Shown in pieces: positions 8,218-16,427 of a stretch of DNA of 47,853 nt. The stretch spans positions 1 through 47,853 of the forward strand of contig UQCW01000015.1 of NCBI GenBank assembly GCA_900539625.1, read 5' to 3'. The stretch is from an uncultured Prevotella sp. (GTDB taxonomy: Bacteria; Bacteroidota; Bacteroidia; Bacteroidales; Bacteroidaceae). The notes beneath the pieces are model-generated. The model was not told the origin of the DNA. It ran no database searches and worked only from the letters and a program-made list of their open reading frames with translations. Within the stretch, counting starts at the first letter, position 1. Each line of letters starts with the position of its first letter. The position numbers were made by a program, and so were the translations under genes.

Positions 8218-10881
8218 TCAGTTTCTGTCTTCTCCAAATTCTTCCTGCTGCCGTTCGACTTCCTTGAGGCGCTTGGCGTTTTCAACGCTGCGGCGCTGTT
8301 CTTCAAGAATATTGACGGACGACTGGCGAGAGACGTCAAGGGCATGGCCTGTCGTATGGGGTATTGAGGCGGCTTCGGAGGCGTCGTAGACGAGCGGGAC
8401 GCTGGCTGCAACGCTGCTAAATTCCAGCACTCCGCTCACGGGTTTCTGCGAACCTTCGAAGAGCATGCTGGCGGTCAGCTTTATCTTTCCAGGTTTCAAG
8501 GTGGACTGCACAAGCACGGGAGCCGTTCCCCATTTGACGGGGACGGGGTTGGCCATTACGTCGGCACCGCCCAATATGCGGCCTTCGCCTTCCACGAAGA
8601 ATTTGATATAGTCGTTGTTGAGTCGCTTGATGTTTCCGTTCTGGTCGGCCACGGCAGCGACAACGACAACGGCATCAGAGCCATCGGCACGAAGCGGCTG
8701 TTTCTCATGGTCAATCCAAAGGATGATTTTAGAGGGGCGGAGGGCCGGGCGCACGGTGTCGGCAGCCACGACTTTTCCGTCAACGATTCCCTCGGCCAAG
8801 AGGTATTCATCGGCAATGCGTCCCTTACACGAGAGGGCTTTCAGCGCCATGAAATCGTAGACATCCTTGAAGGTGATGACGGGCGAGGGCATGCCTTCCT
8901 TCGTTGCGGGCTTTTTATAGCTATACTGCTTGCCGCCGCGATTGAAAGTGAGGCGCACTTCTTCGCAATTGGAATAGACCGTCACATCCTTGGGCGAAAA
9001 TGGGGTCATCTCATGGGCGATGTGTACCATCGGTCCTGTCTCAAACGGACGCTCCTCTTTCAAGATGTCGCGCTGCGACTGGAACATATAATAGGAATAT
9101 TTCGGCTGGCGGAAAACGTCCATGATACCGCCATAGAAGGGATCGGGATGATAACCGCGCTGATGGTCGAAGGAATGCCACAGACAACCGCCGATGTGCT
9201 GGCGTGTGGTGCGATAGAGGCCATCGTAAGAAGTATAGGTGTAGCTCGGTTTGGCATAGTGTTGCGCCTGCACAAGCATCGGCACCTCGCCCCAATTGCG
9301 TGCCACACGGCTGGGAGAATTGTGGCTGTTCCAATCGTCGACATTGTCGCCCCATTCACGGGTGAAATACGTGATGCGCTTGTCCATCTGCGTAACGGAG
9401 ACATCGTTACCGTTGGTGGGATGGGCAAACAACACGTTGTAATATTCATGGCCGCGGGCCGTGGCGTCGCAGCCAGACGTGCTGTAAGGGAAGGGATATT
9501 CCTCATTGACGATGTCGCGCGTTTGCTTGGCGAAGTCGGCGGGATACCAGGTTTCGTTCAGAATGGGTTCCCACATCCAAAGGCAAGCATGGTTGCGGTC
9601 GCGGCGTACGAGGTTACGGGTGTCGCTGAAAACGCGCTGGGCAAACTCCGGCGCGTCGTTCCAGAACTGCCACCCAGGGATGTTGTCGAGCACAAAAAGG
9701 CCCAATTCATCGCAGGCATCCATAAAGGCGGGGTCTTGCGGACAGTGGGCGTTGCGGATGACTTTAAGTCCAGCATCGCGCAGCTTTTTGGCGTCGCTCC
9801 AGTGCAGACTGTTGGGCACGGCATTTCCCACTACGGCAAAATCCTGGTGGCGATTGGCACCGATAAGCGGATGGGGATAGGGCTTGCCATTGAGCCAGAA
9901 TCCATCTGCGCCCTTAAATTCCACACTGCGTATGCCAAGGCGCTGACGGTAGCCGTCGACAACGCGGCCTTTTTGGTCAAGGACACGCACGAGGAGCTGA
10001 TAGAGCTGCGGATTCTCGGGCGACCAAAGGGAGGGCTTTTTGAGCGTGAGGCGATTGACGGTCTGCACGGCCTGCCCTGCTTTCACGGAGAATTTCTGGT
10101 TGACAAGGGCTGCCTGACGGCCGTTGGGCTGCAAGAGTTGATATTCCACAACGCCAGAGAATGCCTTACCGCGTTCGTTGCGCACCTGCAATTGCAGGCG
10201 CACCTCGGCAGAGGCGTCGCTGACATGATTGTAGGACACAAACAAGCCACCGCCCGCTATGGTGTTTTCGACATTGGGGTCGGTGATATGAAGACGGTCG
10301 TGCGCCACAAGCCAGCAGTCGCGATAGATGCCACCGAAATAGGTGTAATCAAGCATTTCCTGCTTCTTGCCCGGCGGATATGAGGGGTCGTTGCTATTGT
10401 CGGTCATCACAGACAGGACATTCTCACGCGACCAGTCGACCACATCGGTGATGTCTGCCACGATGGGCAGATAGCCACCATAATGCTCCGACAGGAGATG
10501 GCCGTTGAGAAAGACTTTGCTCTTGCCCATGATGGCTTCAAAATGCAGATAAAGTTTCTTGCCTTTGAGACGGGCTTCGGGACGGAAGTGTTTGCGATAC
10601 CACACAACGCCCTGATAGTTGACACAGCCGCTGGCTTCCGTCGGGAGATAGTCAATGCCGTGGGGCAACGAAACGACTTCCCAAGCTGCATCATCGAAAT
10701 CACGCAACTCGGCACCGCGCTGCGGACCTTTGCAAAAACGCCAGGCGGGATTCATGGAGAAGACTTCGCGCCCAGAATTTGGCAACTGAAAGAAACCAGC
10801 GGTGGAAAATTCGGGCTGGCGTTGTGCTCCTAATGTGAAAGCCAAGAAGGATAGGAGCAAAAACAGGTGTTTCTTTTTCAT
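8218..10881 (-). CDS. Glycoside hydrolase family 2 (beta-galactosidase-like), secreted
   Basis: The start at 10881 is chosen because MKKKHLFLLLSFLAFTLGAQ is a normal signal peptide; the 11 codons further upstream lack one. The product has 887 residues. The N-terminal sugar-binding jelly-roll is at about 30-200 (WRFCKGP, then VVWYRKHF), followed by an Ig-like domain and the TIM barrel at about 320-600. GH2 enzymes use an Asn-Glu acid/base and a second Glu nucleophile; these are N442-E443 in WEPILNETW and E509 in FTREWGD. C-terminal beta domains follow, then a charged, probably helical tail (EEQRRSVENAKRLKEVERQQ). It likely removes terminal beta-linked sugars from glycans in the periplasm or outside the cell. 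No SusC/SusD pair or regulator is adjacent, so substrate is unknown. Confidence 0.88.
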   Translation of the reverse strand: MKKKHLFLLLSFLAFTLGAQRQPEFSTAGFFQLPNSGREVFSMNPAWRFCKGPQRGAELRDFDDAAWEVVSLPHGIDYLPTEASGCVNYQGVVWYRKHFRPEARLKGKKLYLHFEAIMGKSKVFLNGHLLSEHYGGYLPIVADITDVVDWSRENVLSVMTDNSNDPSYPPGKKQEMLDYTYFGGIYRDCWLVAHDRLHITDPNVENTIAGGGLFVSYNHVSDASAEVRLQLQVRNERGKAFSGVVEYQLLQPNGRQAALVNQKFSVKAGQAVQTVNRLTLKKPSLWSPENPQLYQLLVRVLDQKGRVVDGYRQRLGIRSVEFKGADGFWLNGKPYPHPLIGANRHQDFAVVGNAVPNSLHWSDAKKLRDAGLKVIRNAHCPQDPAFMDACDELGLFVLDNIPGWQFWNDAPEFAQRVFSDTRNLVRRDRNHACLWMWEPILNETWYPADFAKQTRDIVNEEYPFPYSTSGCDATARGHEYYNVLFAHPTNGNDVSVTQMDKRITYFTREWGDNVDDWNSHNSPSRVARNWGEVPMLVQAQHYAKPSYTYTSYDGLYRTTRQHIGGCLWHSFDHQRGYHPDPFYGGIMDVFRQPKYSYYMFQSQRDILKEERPFETGPMVHIAHEMTPFSPKDVTVYSNCEEVRLTFNRGGKQYSYKKPATKEGMPSPVITFKDVYDFMALKALSCKGRIADEYLLAEGIVDGKVVAADTVRPALRPSKIILWIDHEKQPLRADGSDAVVVVAAVADQNGNIKRLNNDYIKFFVEGEGRILGGADVMANPVPVKWGTAPVLVQSTLKPGKIKLTASMLFEGSQKPVSGVLEFSSVAASVPLVYDASEAASIPHTTGHALDVSRQSSVNILEEQRRSVENAKRLKEVERQQEEFGEDRN

Positions 10882-10932
10882 AGGTTTGGAATAGGTATAT
10901 GGGGGGGGCGTCATGAAAATATAGATTCCATA

Positions 10933-11574
10933 TCAAAGTTCCTGCACGCAACCATTTTCCACCATCAAGCGGTGGCTGTTGGGAAAGATCAACGGGAGGG
11001 CTTCGTCGTGGCTGACAACGACGATGGCCATATTGGGACGCTGCTGGGTGAGGGTGTCATAGAGCTGTTGCCTGTGGAGGACATCGAGGTGGGTATCTGG
11101 CTCGTCAAGCAAGAGAAGTTCGGGACGGCTCACGAGGGCACGGCCGAGGAGTGTTCGCTGCCATTGGCCGCCGCTGAGACTGTCGATGGGGCGCGTTGCA
11201 AGATGGTCGAGGCCCAAGGTGGAGAGGGTGTCCATCGCCTGGCGGTCGGCTTCGCGGCTGAAACGGCGGAAGAGCGACTTCTGATTGGCGAGGCCGGAAC
11301 GCACCACTTCCAAAACGGTGACGGGAAACTGGCGGTCGATGCTGCGATATTGCGGAAGATAGCCGAGGCGCAGGCCAGGACGGCGCAACACACGGCCAGC
11401 ATCGGGCGCCGACAATCCGGCAAGGAGGCGCAAAAGGGTGGTTTTACCACCACCATTGGGTCCTTGGAATATCCAAAAGTCGAGCGGATTGACGGTCAGA
11501 GACACACCTGAGAGCACTGACTGGCGGTCGTAGCCTAAGGACACGTCTTGAAGTTGGATTAAACTGTCCGGCAT
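10933..11574 (-). CDS. Metal-type ABC transporter ATP-binding protein (ZnuC-like)
   Basis: A 213-residue nucleotide-binding subunit. Walker A GPNGGGKTT is at 38-46, the signature LSGGQ at 133-137, Walker B LLLLDEP at 153-159 and the switch His at 189. Its sequence and its position next to a ZnuA-like binding lipoprotein suggest it powers zinc or manganese import. The two genes are on the same strand but an A element separates them. No permease gene occurs between them or on either side, which is unusual for this transporter class. Only about 60 bp separate the start from the A2 element, and no promoter box is visible there. Confidence 0.85.
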   Translation of the reverse strand: MPDSLIQLQDVSLGYDRQSVLSGVSLTVNPLDFWIFQGPNGGGKTTLLRLLAGLSAPDAGRVLRRPGLRLGYLPQYRSIDRQFPVTVLEVVRSGLANQKSLFRRFSREADRQAMDTLSTLGLDHLATRPIDSLSGGQWQRTLLGRALVSRPELLLLDEPDTHLDVLHRQQLYDTLTQQRPNMAIVVVSHDEALPLIFPNSHRLMVENGCVQEL

Positions 11575-11635
11575 ATTGTCTTGATGAGTTGGTGAAAGAT
11601 ATATTCAATGGGGGAAAGGAGGGGTTCGCGGTGAG

Positions 11636-11975
11636 AGGGGGGCAAAATCCAGATAAATCAAGGTTGGCAAAGAGGCGCCAGCGCCCCTGAAAGGGGCTCA
11701 TATTTAGGGTAGGGGCTTGCCCCTACCTCTTGGGGCCGAATTATGAACCTCGCCCCTGTAAGGGGCTCATATCTCGAATCTTATTGCGGGGCAAGCCCCG
11801 CCAGCGATATGCGCCCCTTACAGGGGCAGAAGCGAGAATCGATGGGTTGCGGCGAGAGATAGGGGCAAGCCCCTATCCTGGAATATGAGCCCCTTTCAGG
11901 GGCAGCTGCACCGCAACCGCCTTGCTATTTGGCTCAAAACCGTGCAGAGATTTTTCTGGATTTTGAACACCCTAC
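11636..11975 (-). mobile_element. A-type element (A2) with one good terminal repeat
   Basis: The A-core spans 11683-11903 in reverse orientation, with all four hairpin types. The right side carries TTTGGCTCAAAACCGTGCAG and ends in ATTTTGAACACCCTAC (to 11975). The left side carries CAAAATCCAGATAAATCAAG, preceded by a degraded end (GGGGGG in place of GGGTGTT). It fills the space between the metal-binding protein gene and the ATPase gene. Confidence 0.8.
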
Positions 11976-11991
11976 CTATATATATAAGAAC

Positions 11992-12891
11992 TTACTCACA
12001 AAGCGCATCGGTGATGCGTGTGATTTCCAGTTCCCAGTCTTCGCTGAGCGGATTGATTTCCACCACGCGGGCACCGATTTCTTCCGCTACGAGGCGGGCG
12101 GTCTTTCCGCTGTATTCTTTCTGGATGAACACCACGCGCACTTTCTCGCGACGACACTCCTGAATGAGGTGGGCCAGATAGTCGGCCGAGGGTTCTTTGC
12201 CGTCGTTCTGCACAGAGAGTTGGCGGAGGCCATAGTTCTTAGCGTAGTAGCCCAATGCGGGATGGTATATCAGGAAGGCCCGCGACTTGATGTTGCGGAG
12301 TTTCTGGCGGATGGCATTGTCGATGCTGTCCATGCGCTGCACGAAAAGGTGAAAGCGCTTGGCATAGGTCACTTCGTGAACGGTGTCGATGGATTCAAGC
12401 GTCAGCAAGACATTGTGGGCAATGACTTTCATATTGATGGGCGACATCCAAACGTGGGGGTCTTCGCTCTCCATCTCGTCACCGTGGCTATGTTTCAAGG
12501 GGGAGATGCCGCGGGCGGAATTGACACAGAGCAGATGAGGCATGTTTTGCGTCACCTTGCGCATTTGCGTATTCTCAAATCCGAGGGAGCCGACACGCAC
12601 ATATAACTGGCTTTCGCTCAATTCGGCCACTTGCTTCGGCGTGAGTTGGTAGGTTTCTGGACTGGCGCCGTCGGGGGTCAGCACGTTGATGACAACATTG
12701 GTGTCGAGCAATGACTCCACTGCATAACGCAGCGGCGCGATGCTGACACTGACGCGCATTTTCTCCTCGCTACCAGCGGGATTGCAGGCAACCAGCAAGA
12801 GAGAGAACACGGCGGCACAGGCGCAACCCACCAACGAACGGAGGGAGGTTGGCAAGAAGGGACGAGGTGTGGAATTTGTTCTAATGGTCAT
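11992..12891 (-). CDS. Metal ABC transporter substrate-binding lipoprotein (ZnuA/TroA-like)
   Basis: A 299-residue protein with a lipoprotein signal: hydrophobic SLLLVAC with the lipidated Cys at 36. The TroA/ZnuA fold follows. The first metal-binding motif, usually PHxYEP in this family, reads PETYQLTP here (E79 instead of His). A short His/acid-rich stretch HSHGDEMESEDPHVW at about 134-148 supplies other likely ligands. It probably captures Zn2+ or Mn2+ outside the inner membrane for the ATPase encoded downstream. The leader ends ACAACCTATTTAA just before the start codon. It lies 100 bp after the YqaA-type gene and may be cotranscribed with it. The family is certain; the metal is inference. 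Confidence 0.85.
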   Translation of the reverse strand: MTIRTNSTPRPFLPTSLRSLVGCACAAVFSLLLVACNPAGSEEKMRVSVSIAPLRYAVESLLDTNVVINVLTPDGASPETYQLTPKQVAELSESQLYVRVGSLGFENTQMRKVTQNMPHLLCVNSARGISPLKHSHGDEMESEDPHVWMSPINMKVIAHNVLLTLESIDTVHEVTYAKRFHLFVQRMDSIDNAIRQKLRNIKSRAFLIYHPALGYYAKNYGLRQLSVQNDGKEPSADYLAHLIQECRREKVRVVFIQKEYSGKTARLVAEEIGARVVEINPLSEDWELEITRITDALCE

Positions 12892-12991
12892 TTAAATAGG
12901 TTGTAGTGGTATCTTTGGTTTATGGGCGATAAGGGGAACATCAAATCGCGTCTCGCACGAAGCGTGTCTGGCGGGCGGGACGCTACCTTCG

Positions 12992-13447
12992 TTAGGAGAA
13001 GGCGGCCTGCCATGCCGAGACAAGCACCTGATAGCGCAGGTATTTGCCGAGCAGGATGCTGACGATGGAGGGCAGGATGCTGGTGCGCACATAGCCCATG
13101 GCGATAGTGACGACGCTACCGAAGATGGGAATCCACGAGAGAAGGCCGGCCCAAGCACCATAATGGCGCACATAGACTTTTCCACGGCGCAGTTTTTCGG
13201 GCGATATTTTGAGGCGGCGCGTCACCCATTCTTCCTTGCCCATCGAGCCGACGCCGTAATTGAAGAGGCCGCCAAGGGTGTTGCCGATGGTGCCCCAAAC
13301 GAGCAACGACGTGGCATCGGCACCAGCTTCAAGCAATCCGAGCATGACAAGTTCGGAACTGAAAGGGAAAAAGCTGCCAGCAAGGAATGCAGCGACAAAC
13401 ATGCCGGCGGGCCCTATCTGAATGAGGGCATCAACGATTTCTTGCAT
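12992..13447 (-). CDS. YqaA-family (DedA/SNARE-associated) membrane protein
   Basis: A 151-residue inner-membrane protein with about four hydrophobic segments. The diagnostic stretch is GSFFPFSSELVMLGLLEAG, then GNTLGGLFNYGVG and WIPIFGSVVTIAMGYVR. Members of the DedA/YqaA group have been linked to lipid flipping and membrane homeostasis; the small YqaA branch is poorly characterised. The leader ends with the recurrent CACCTATTTATAAATAG directly before ATG. Neighbours on the same strand are an unknown membrane protein (upstream) and the metal-binding lipoprotein (downstream). The intervals of 100-125 bp contain nothing else recognisable. Confidence 0.8.
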   Translation of the reverse strand: MQEIVDALIQIGPAGMFVAAFLAGSFFPFSSELVMLGLLEAGADATSLLVWGTIGNTLGGLFNYGVGSMGKEEWVTRRLKISPEKLRRGKVYVRHYGAWAGLLSWIPIFGSVVTIAMGYVRTSILPSIVSILLGKYLRYQVLVSAWQAAFS

Positions 13448-13571
13448 CTATTTATAAATAGGTGTCCGTCACGGAGGTTTTTAGTAATATGGTAAGTAGG
13501 TGGAATATTCTCAGCGATTTGAAAGTTAGAGTGGTATCCTGTGGGAGCTGTCGGAAAGATGGTCAAAGGGT

Positions 13572-14507
13572 TCAGAACAGTTTGCCATATCCCATATTGA
13601 AGGCCAGGACACCAATCAGCAATAGGAGGCAAAGGCCAAACCAGATGTTGGCCCAACGTCCGCGTCCCAGCGTGAAATGGTGGGCGATGAGCGGCGTACT
13701 GTTGACGATGTAGAGACGCAGCAACACATCGGACTTCTGCGGCTGCATGGCCAAGGCACCCATGATGACGAGTTCAAAAAGGATGAACACGTAGAAATAC
13801 ATACGCGTGCGGATTTTATCGTTGTAGGCCACACGGGCGAAATGTATCATGGCAACGAAGGCAAGGAGGGTGACGTAGGCCATTGTCACGATTTGCGGCA
13901 GGGAAAGCGCAGAATAATCGGGCTTCTGGAATTGGAAGGCTTCTATATAGGGGGCGAACACGGTCTGCACATCGTCAAACCAGACGCCCACGCCAAGCAA
14001 CAGCCAATAGGGCAGCAGCAAACCGAAGAGGAGGGCGAGGAAGGAACTTCCAGAGAGGGCCCGCAACGAAACGGCCAGACTGAACAGAAGGACGGGGGCA
14101 AGGAGTAGCATGGGAGGATAGACCAGACTGCCGAGGCCGACACAGAGGGCGGCATGAAAGACGTAACCCGCGGAACGCGCCTGGCCATAGGCGGCGAAAA
14201 GGGGGAAATAGGCGGCCACAAGGCAGAGCATGGGAATCATGTCGACCGACCACGTGTAGAAAAACGGGGTGGCGGCCATCAGAATCACGAAGGAGGTGCT
14301 CACCATACGGGAACGGATGCGCAGAAGCGTGGAGCGGTTGTTGAGCTCCGCAAGCAGATAGGTGACGACTACCACAATGCCAAAGCCTTCCCACGCCGTG
14401 ATATTGTCATATCCGGCAGTGAGCCACAGAAGACAGCTAATGACGATGGCTGCCGGCAAGGTGTAAACGCCTTGGGTGATTCGTGTCCTGAAATTTCTTT
14501 CTCGCAT
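13572..14507 (-). CDS. Polytopic membrane protein of unknown function
   Basis: The start at 14507 (MRERNFRTRITQGVYTLPA) is preferred over a codon 43 residues upstream, because the extra residues are polar, low in hydrophobicity and unlike an exported or membrane N-terminus. The 311-residue product has about eight or nine hydrophobic segments. It has a conserved-looking cytoplasmic piece ELNNRSTLLRIRSRM after the second segment and a Q-rich loop (QPQKSD) near the C-terminus. The topology resembles the Bacteroidetes DUF6427 type, but I cannot assign it firmly. No transport or enzyme motif is visible. It is not an ABC permease of the metal-uptake class. Confidence 0.65.
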   Translation of the reverse strand: MRERNFRTRITQGVYTLPAAIVISCLLWLTAGYDNITAWEGFGIVVVVTYLLAELNNRSTLLRIRSRMVSTSFVILMAATPFFYTWSVDMIPMLCLVAAYFPLFAAYGQARSAGYVFHAALCVGLGSLVYPPMLLLAPVLLFSLAVSLRALSGSSFLALLFGLLLPYWLLLGVGVWFDDVQTVFAPYIEAFQFQKPDYSALSLPQIVTMAYVTLLAFVAMIHFARVAYNDKIRTRMYFYVFILFELVIMGALAMQPQKSDVLLRLYIVNSTPLIAHHFTLGRGRWANIWFGLCLLLLIGVLAFNMGYGKLF

Positions 14508-14690
14508 ATTCTGATGGGTGATGTTGTCTTGAGAGGCCGTGGGCGTATTGAATGGCTGGAGGCGTGTTGAAGAGACGAAGCGCCTCGCCGACCGTTGATT
14601 CTTCTTGTCGCCAGGCGAAACGCGACACGCATTCATGCCCCACGATACTAAGTAGATATATTCTTATGCCCCCTGTCTTAATACACGTCT

Positions 14691-14769
14691 AATTGATCAA
14701 CTGATTCTTTCACCATTACTAAATCACAATGGTGAAGGCGCAATCCCAGTTGGAAATTGCTCCTTCACC
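14691..14769. repeat. F-element remnant plus hairpin downstream of purD
   Basis: ATTGATCAACTGATTCTTTC followed by ACCATTACT (14691-14720) is the right end of an F element. Next comes an imperfect hairpin, GGTGAAGGcGCAAT pairing with ATTGCtCCTTCACC (14731-14769). On the minus strand this follows purD (stop at 14809) and may act as its transcription end, though there is no strong T-run. The rest of 14508-14808 holds nothing I recognise. Confidence 0.45.
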
Positions 14770-14808
14770 AAAGGTTATTGAATGTGATGCCAAATCAATG
14801 GCACCATC

Positions 14809-16074
14809 TTAAAGGTCCGCACCGATGTCTGTACGGAAATATTTCTTGTCAAAGTCTATCTGGCGGGCGCCTTCCATTGATTTGGCCAGGGCCTCTTCCT
14901 TGGTGGCACCATAAGAACTGACGGCGATGACACGTCCGCCGGCCGTGACGAGCTGACCGTCTTTGAGCGCGGTGCCTGCGTGGAACACCACACTGCCTTC
15001 TACGTCGGCACCGCTGATGGCGAAGCCTTTTTCGTAAGCCTGCGGATAACCGCCAGACACACACATGACGCAGACAGCGGCACGCGGGTCAAATTCAATG
15101 ACACGCTGGTCGAGGTCGCCCTTGGCTACACCTTCGAAGAGGTCTACGATGTCGCTCTTCAGGCGGAGCATGACGGTTTCAGTTTCAGGGTCGCCCATGC
15201 GGCAGTTATACTCGATGACCTTTGGCTGTCCGTCGCAGTTGATGAGTCCGAAGAAGATGAAACCCTTATAGTCGATGCCCTCTGCGGCAAGACCGTCAAC
15301 CGTTGGACGGATGATTTCGTCTTCCACGCGCTTCATCCAAGCCTCATCGGCAAAAGGAACGGGAGACACACTGCCCATACCGCCGGTGTTCAATCCAGTG
15401 TCGCCCTCGCCAATGCGCTTGTAGTCCTTGGCTTCGGGGAGAATCTTGTAATGACGACCATCGGTGAGCACGAAGACTGAGCATTCAATGCCGCTCAGAA
15501 ATTCTTCAATCACCACGCGCGACGAAGCGTTGCCAAACATACCGCCGAGCATATCGCGCAATTCGCGCTGCGCCTCTTCGAGGGTCGGCACGATGAGCAC
15601 GCCCTTTCCAGCGCAGAGTCCGTCGGCCTTGAGCACGTAGGGGGCCTGGAGGGTTTCGAGGAAGCGGCAACCTTCTTCAACGTGTTCACCATCGAAAGTG
15701 GCGTAGGCGGCCGTTGGGATATTATGGCGCTGCATGAAGCCCTTGGCAAAATCCTTGGAGCCTTCAAGCACAGCGCCAGCCTTCGAAGGTCCAATCACGG
15801 GGATGTCCTTCAAAAGGTCGTGGTGTTGGAAATAGTCGTAAATGCCCTTCACCAGCGGATCTTCCGGACCGACCACAACCATGTCGACCTCGTAGTCGAG
15901 GACAAACTGGGCAATGCCGTCGAAATCGTCGGCCTTGATGTCCACATTTTTGCCCACCTGCATCGTTCCAGCATTACCCGGAGCAATGAAGAGTTGGCTG
16001 ACTTTAGGGCTTTGGGCTATTTTCCATGCCAAGGCGTGTTCACGGCCGCCGCTACCAAGAAGAAGAATTTTCAT
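14809..16074 (-). CDS. purD: Phosphoribosylamine-glycine ligase
   Basis: A 421-residue ATP-grasp enzyme of the second step of de novo purine synthesis: 5-phosphoribosylamine + glycine + ATP gives GAR, in the cytoplasm. The N-terminal nucleotide-fold motif LLLGSGGREHALAWK and APGNAGT are diagnostic. PVIGPSKAGAVLEGSKDFAK marks the entry to the ATP-grasp domain, and the metal-binding RMGDPETE segment is present. Length matches the family. It has its own promoter (16181) and a leader of about 100 nt that contains an 11-bp hairpin. The gene is not in a purine operon here; its upstream neighbour on the same strand is an M16 peptidase, with an F element between. Confidence 0.97.
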   Translation of the reverse strand: MKILLLGSGGREHALAWKIAQSPKVSQLFIAPGNAGTMQVGKNVDIKADDFDGIAQFVLDYEVDMVVVGPEDPLVKGIYDYFQHHDLLKDIPVIGPSKAGAVLEGSKDFAKGFMQRHNIPTAAYATFDGEHVEEGCRFLETLQAPYVLKADGLCAGKGVLIVPTLEEAQRELRDMLGGMFGNASSRVVIEEFLSGIECSVFVLTDGRHYKILPEAKDYKRIGEGDTGLNTGGMGSVSPVPFADEAWMKRVEDEIIRPTVDGLAAEGIDYKGFIFFGLINCDGQPKVIEYNCRMGDPETETVMLRLKSDIVDLFEGVAKGDLDQRVIEFDPRAAVCVMCVSGGYPQAYEKGFAISGADVEGSVVFHAGTALKDGQLVTAGGRVIAVSSYGATKEEALAKSMEGARQIDFDKKYFRTDIGADL

Positions 16075-16125
16075 GATGAATGGGGGTATAATTTGATTTC
16101 AATATTTATGCTATCAACGGGATAG

Positions 16126-16166
16126 ACGTCAGACAACGCCTATCTCATGCTCTGATTGTCTGACGT
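16126..16166 (-). promoter_or_regulatory. Hairpin in the purD leader
   Basis: An 11-bp perfect inverted repeat (arm ACGTCAGACAA) with a loop of about 19 nt lies between the purD promoter and the start codon. It does not match the purine riboswitch consensus that I know. It could be a regulatory hairpin or a protein-binding palindrome. Confidence 0.4.
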
Positions 16167-16180
16167 TTCTAATTGTTAAG

Positions 16181-16188
16181 CAAAGTTA
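16181..16188 (-). promoter_or_regulatory. -7 box of purD
   Basis: TAACTTTG on the minus strand, about 107 bp before the purD start. The -33 region has only a weak match. The downstream leader holds a hairpin. Confidence 0.55.
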
Positions 16189-16248
16189 CGTCCAAGTATT
16201 CAAAGCACAAAGCAAATTGCTCAGAATTTTTAGGGAAGCCCTTCATTT

Positions 16249-16427
16249 AGTAATGGTAAAAAAATAACTTGACCAATTTTGTGGAGTAAGGATTTTTCTT
16301 ATGCCCTGTCTTTTTGCCGCTTTTGAAATTTGTCATCGGTCACATAGCCCGCTATGCTCCCTCTTCCAAATTCCAAAATCAACAAAATACAGGTCAAAAT
16401 TGCTCAACTTATTCTTTCACCATTACT
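16249..16427. mobile_element. F element: 179-bp full-length hairpin MITE
   Basis: The ends form an inverted repeat of about 33 bp with roughly four mismatches, starting AGTAATGGT. The inner sequences also pair: CCTGTCTTTTTG with CAAAATACAGG, TTTGAAATTTG with CAAATTCCAAA, and CATAGC-CC-GCTATG at the centre. The whole element is therefore an imperfect hairpin. It codes for nothing. Its right end overlaps the stop codon of the M16 peptidase gene (16427-16429). Related ends occur at 8183 and 14691. Confidence 0.7.

Noticed and set aside
8707..10383. Long plus-strand open frame of 558 codons
   Set aside because: It is antisense to the GH2 gene, which has catalytic motifs and a signal peptide; the plus frame has no recognisable domain.
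11641..11903. Recurrent short open frames starting MSPFQG
   Set aside because: They are translations of the A-core and its flanks (GAGCCCCTTTCAGGGGC); they recur with every copy and lack any start signals.
12908..12925. TATCTTTG promoter box on the plus strand
   Set aside because: No plus-strand gene follows; it is probably a chance match.
16075..16190. A purine riboswitch before purD
   Set aside because: The leader lacks the conserved three-way junction sequences; only a simple hairpin is present.
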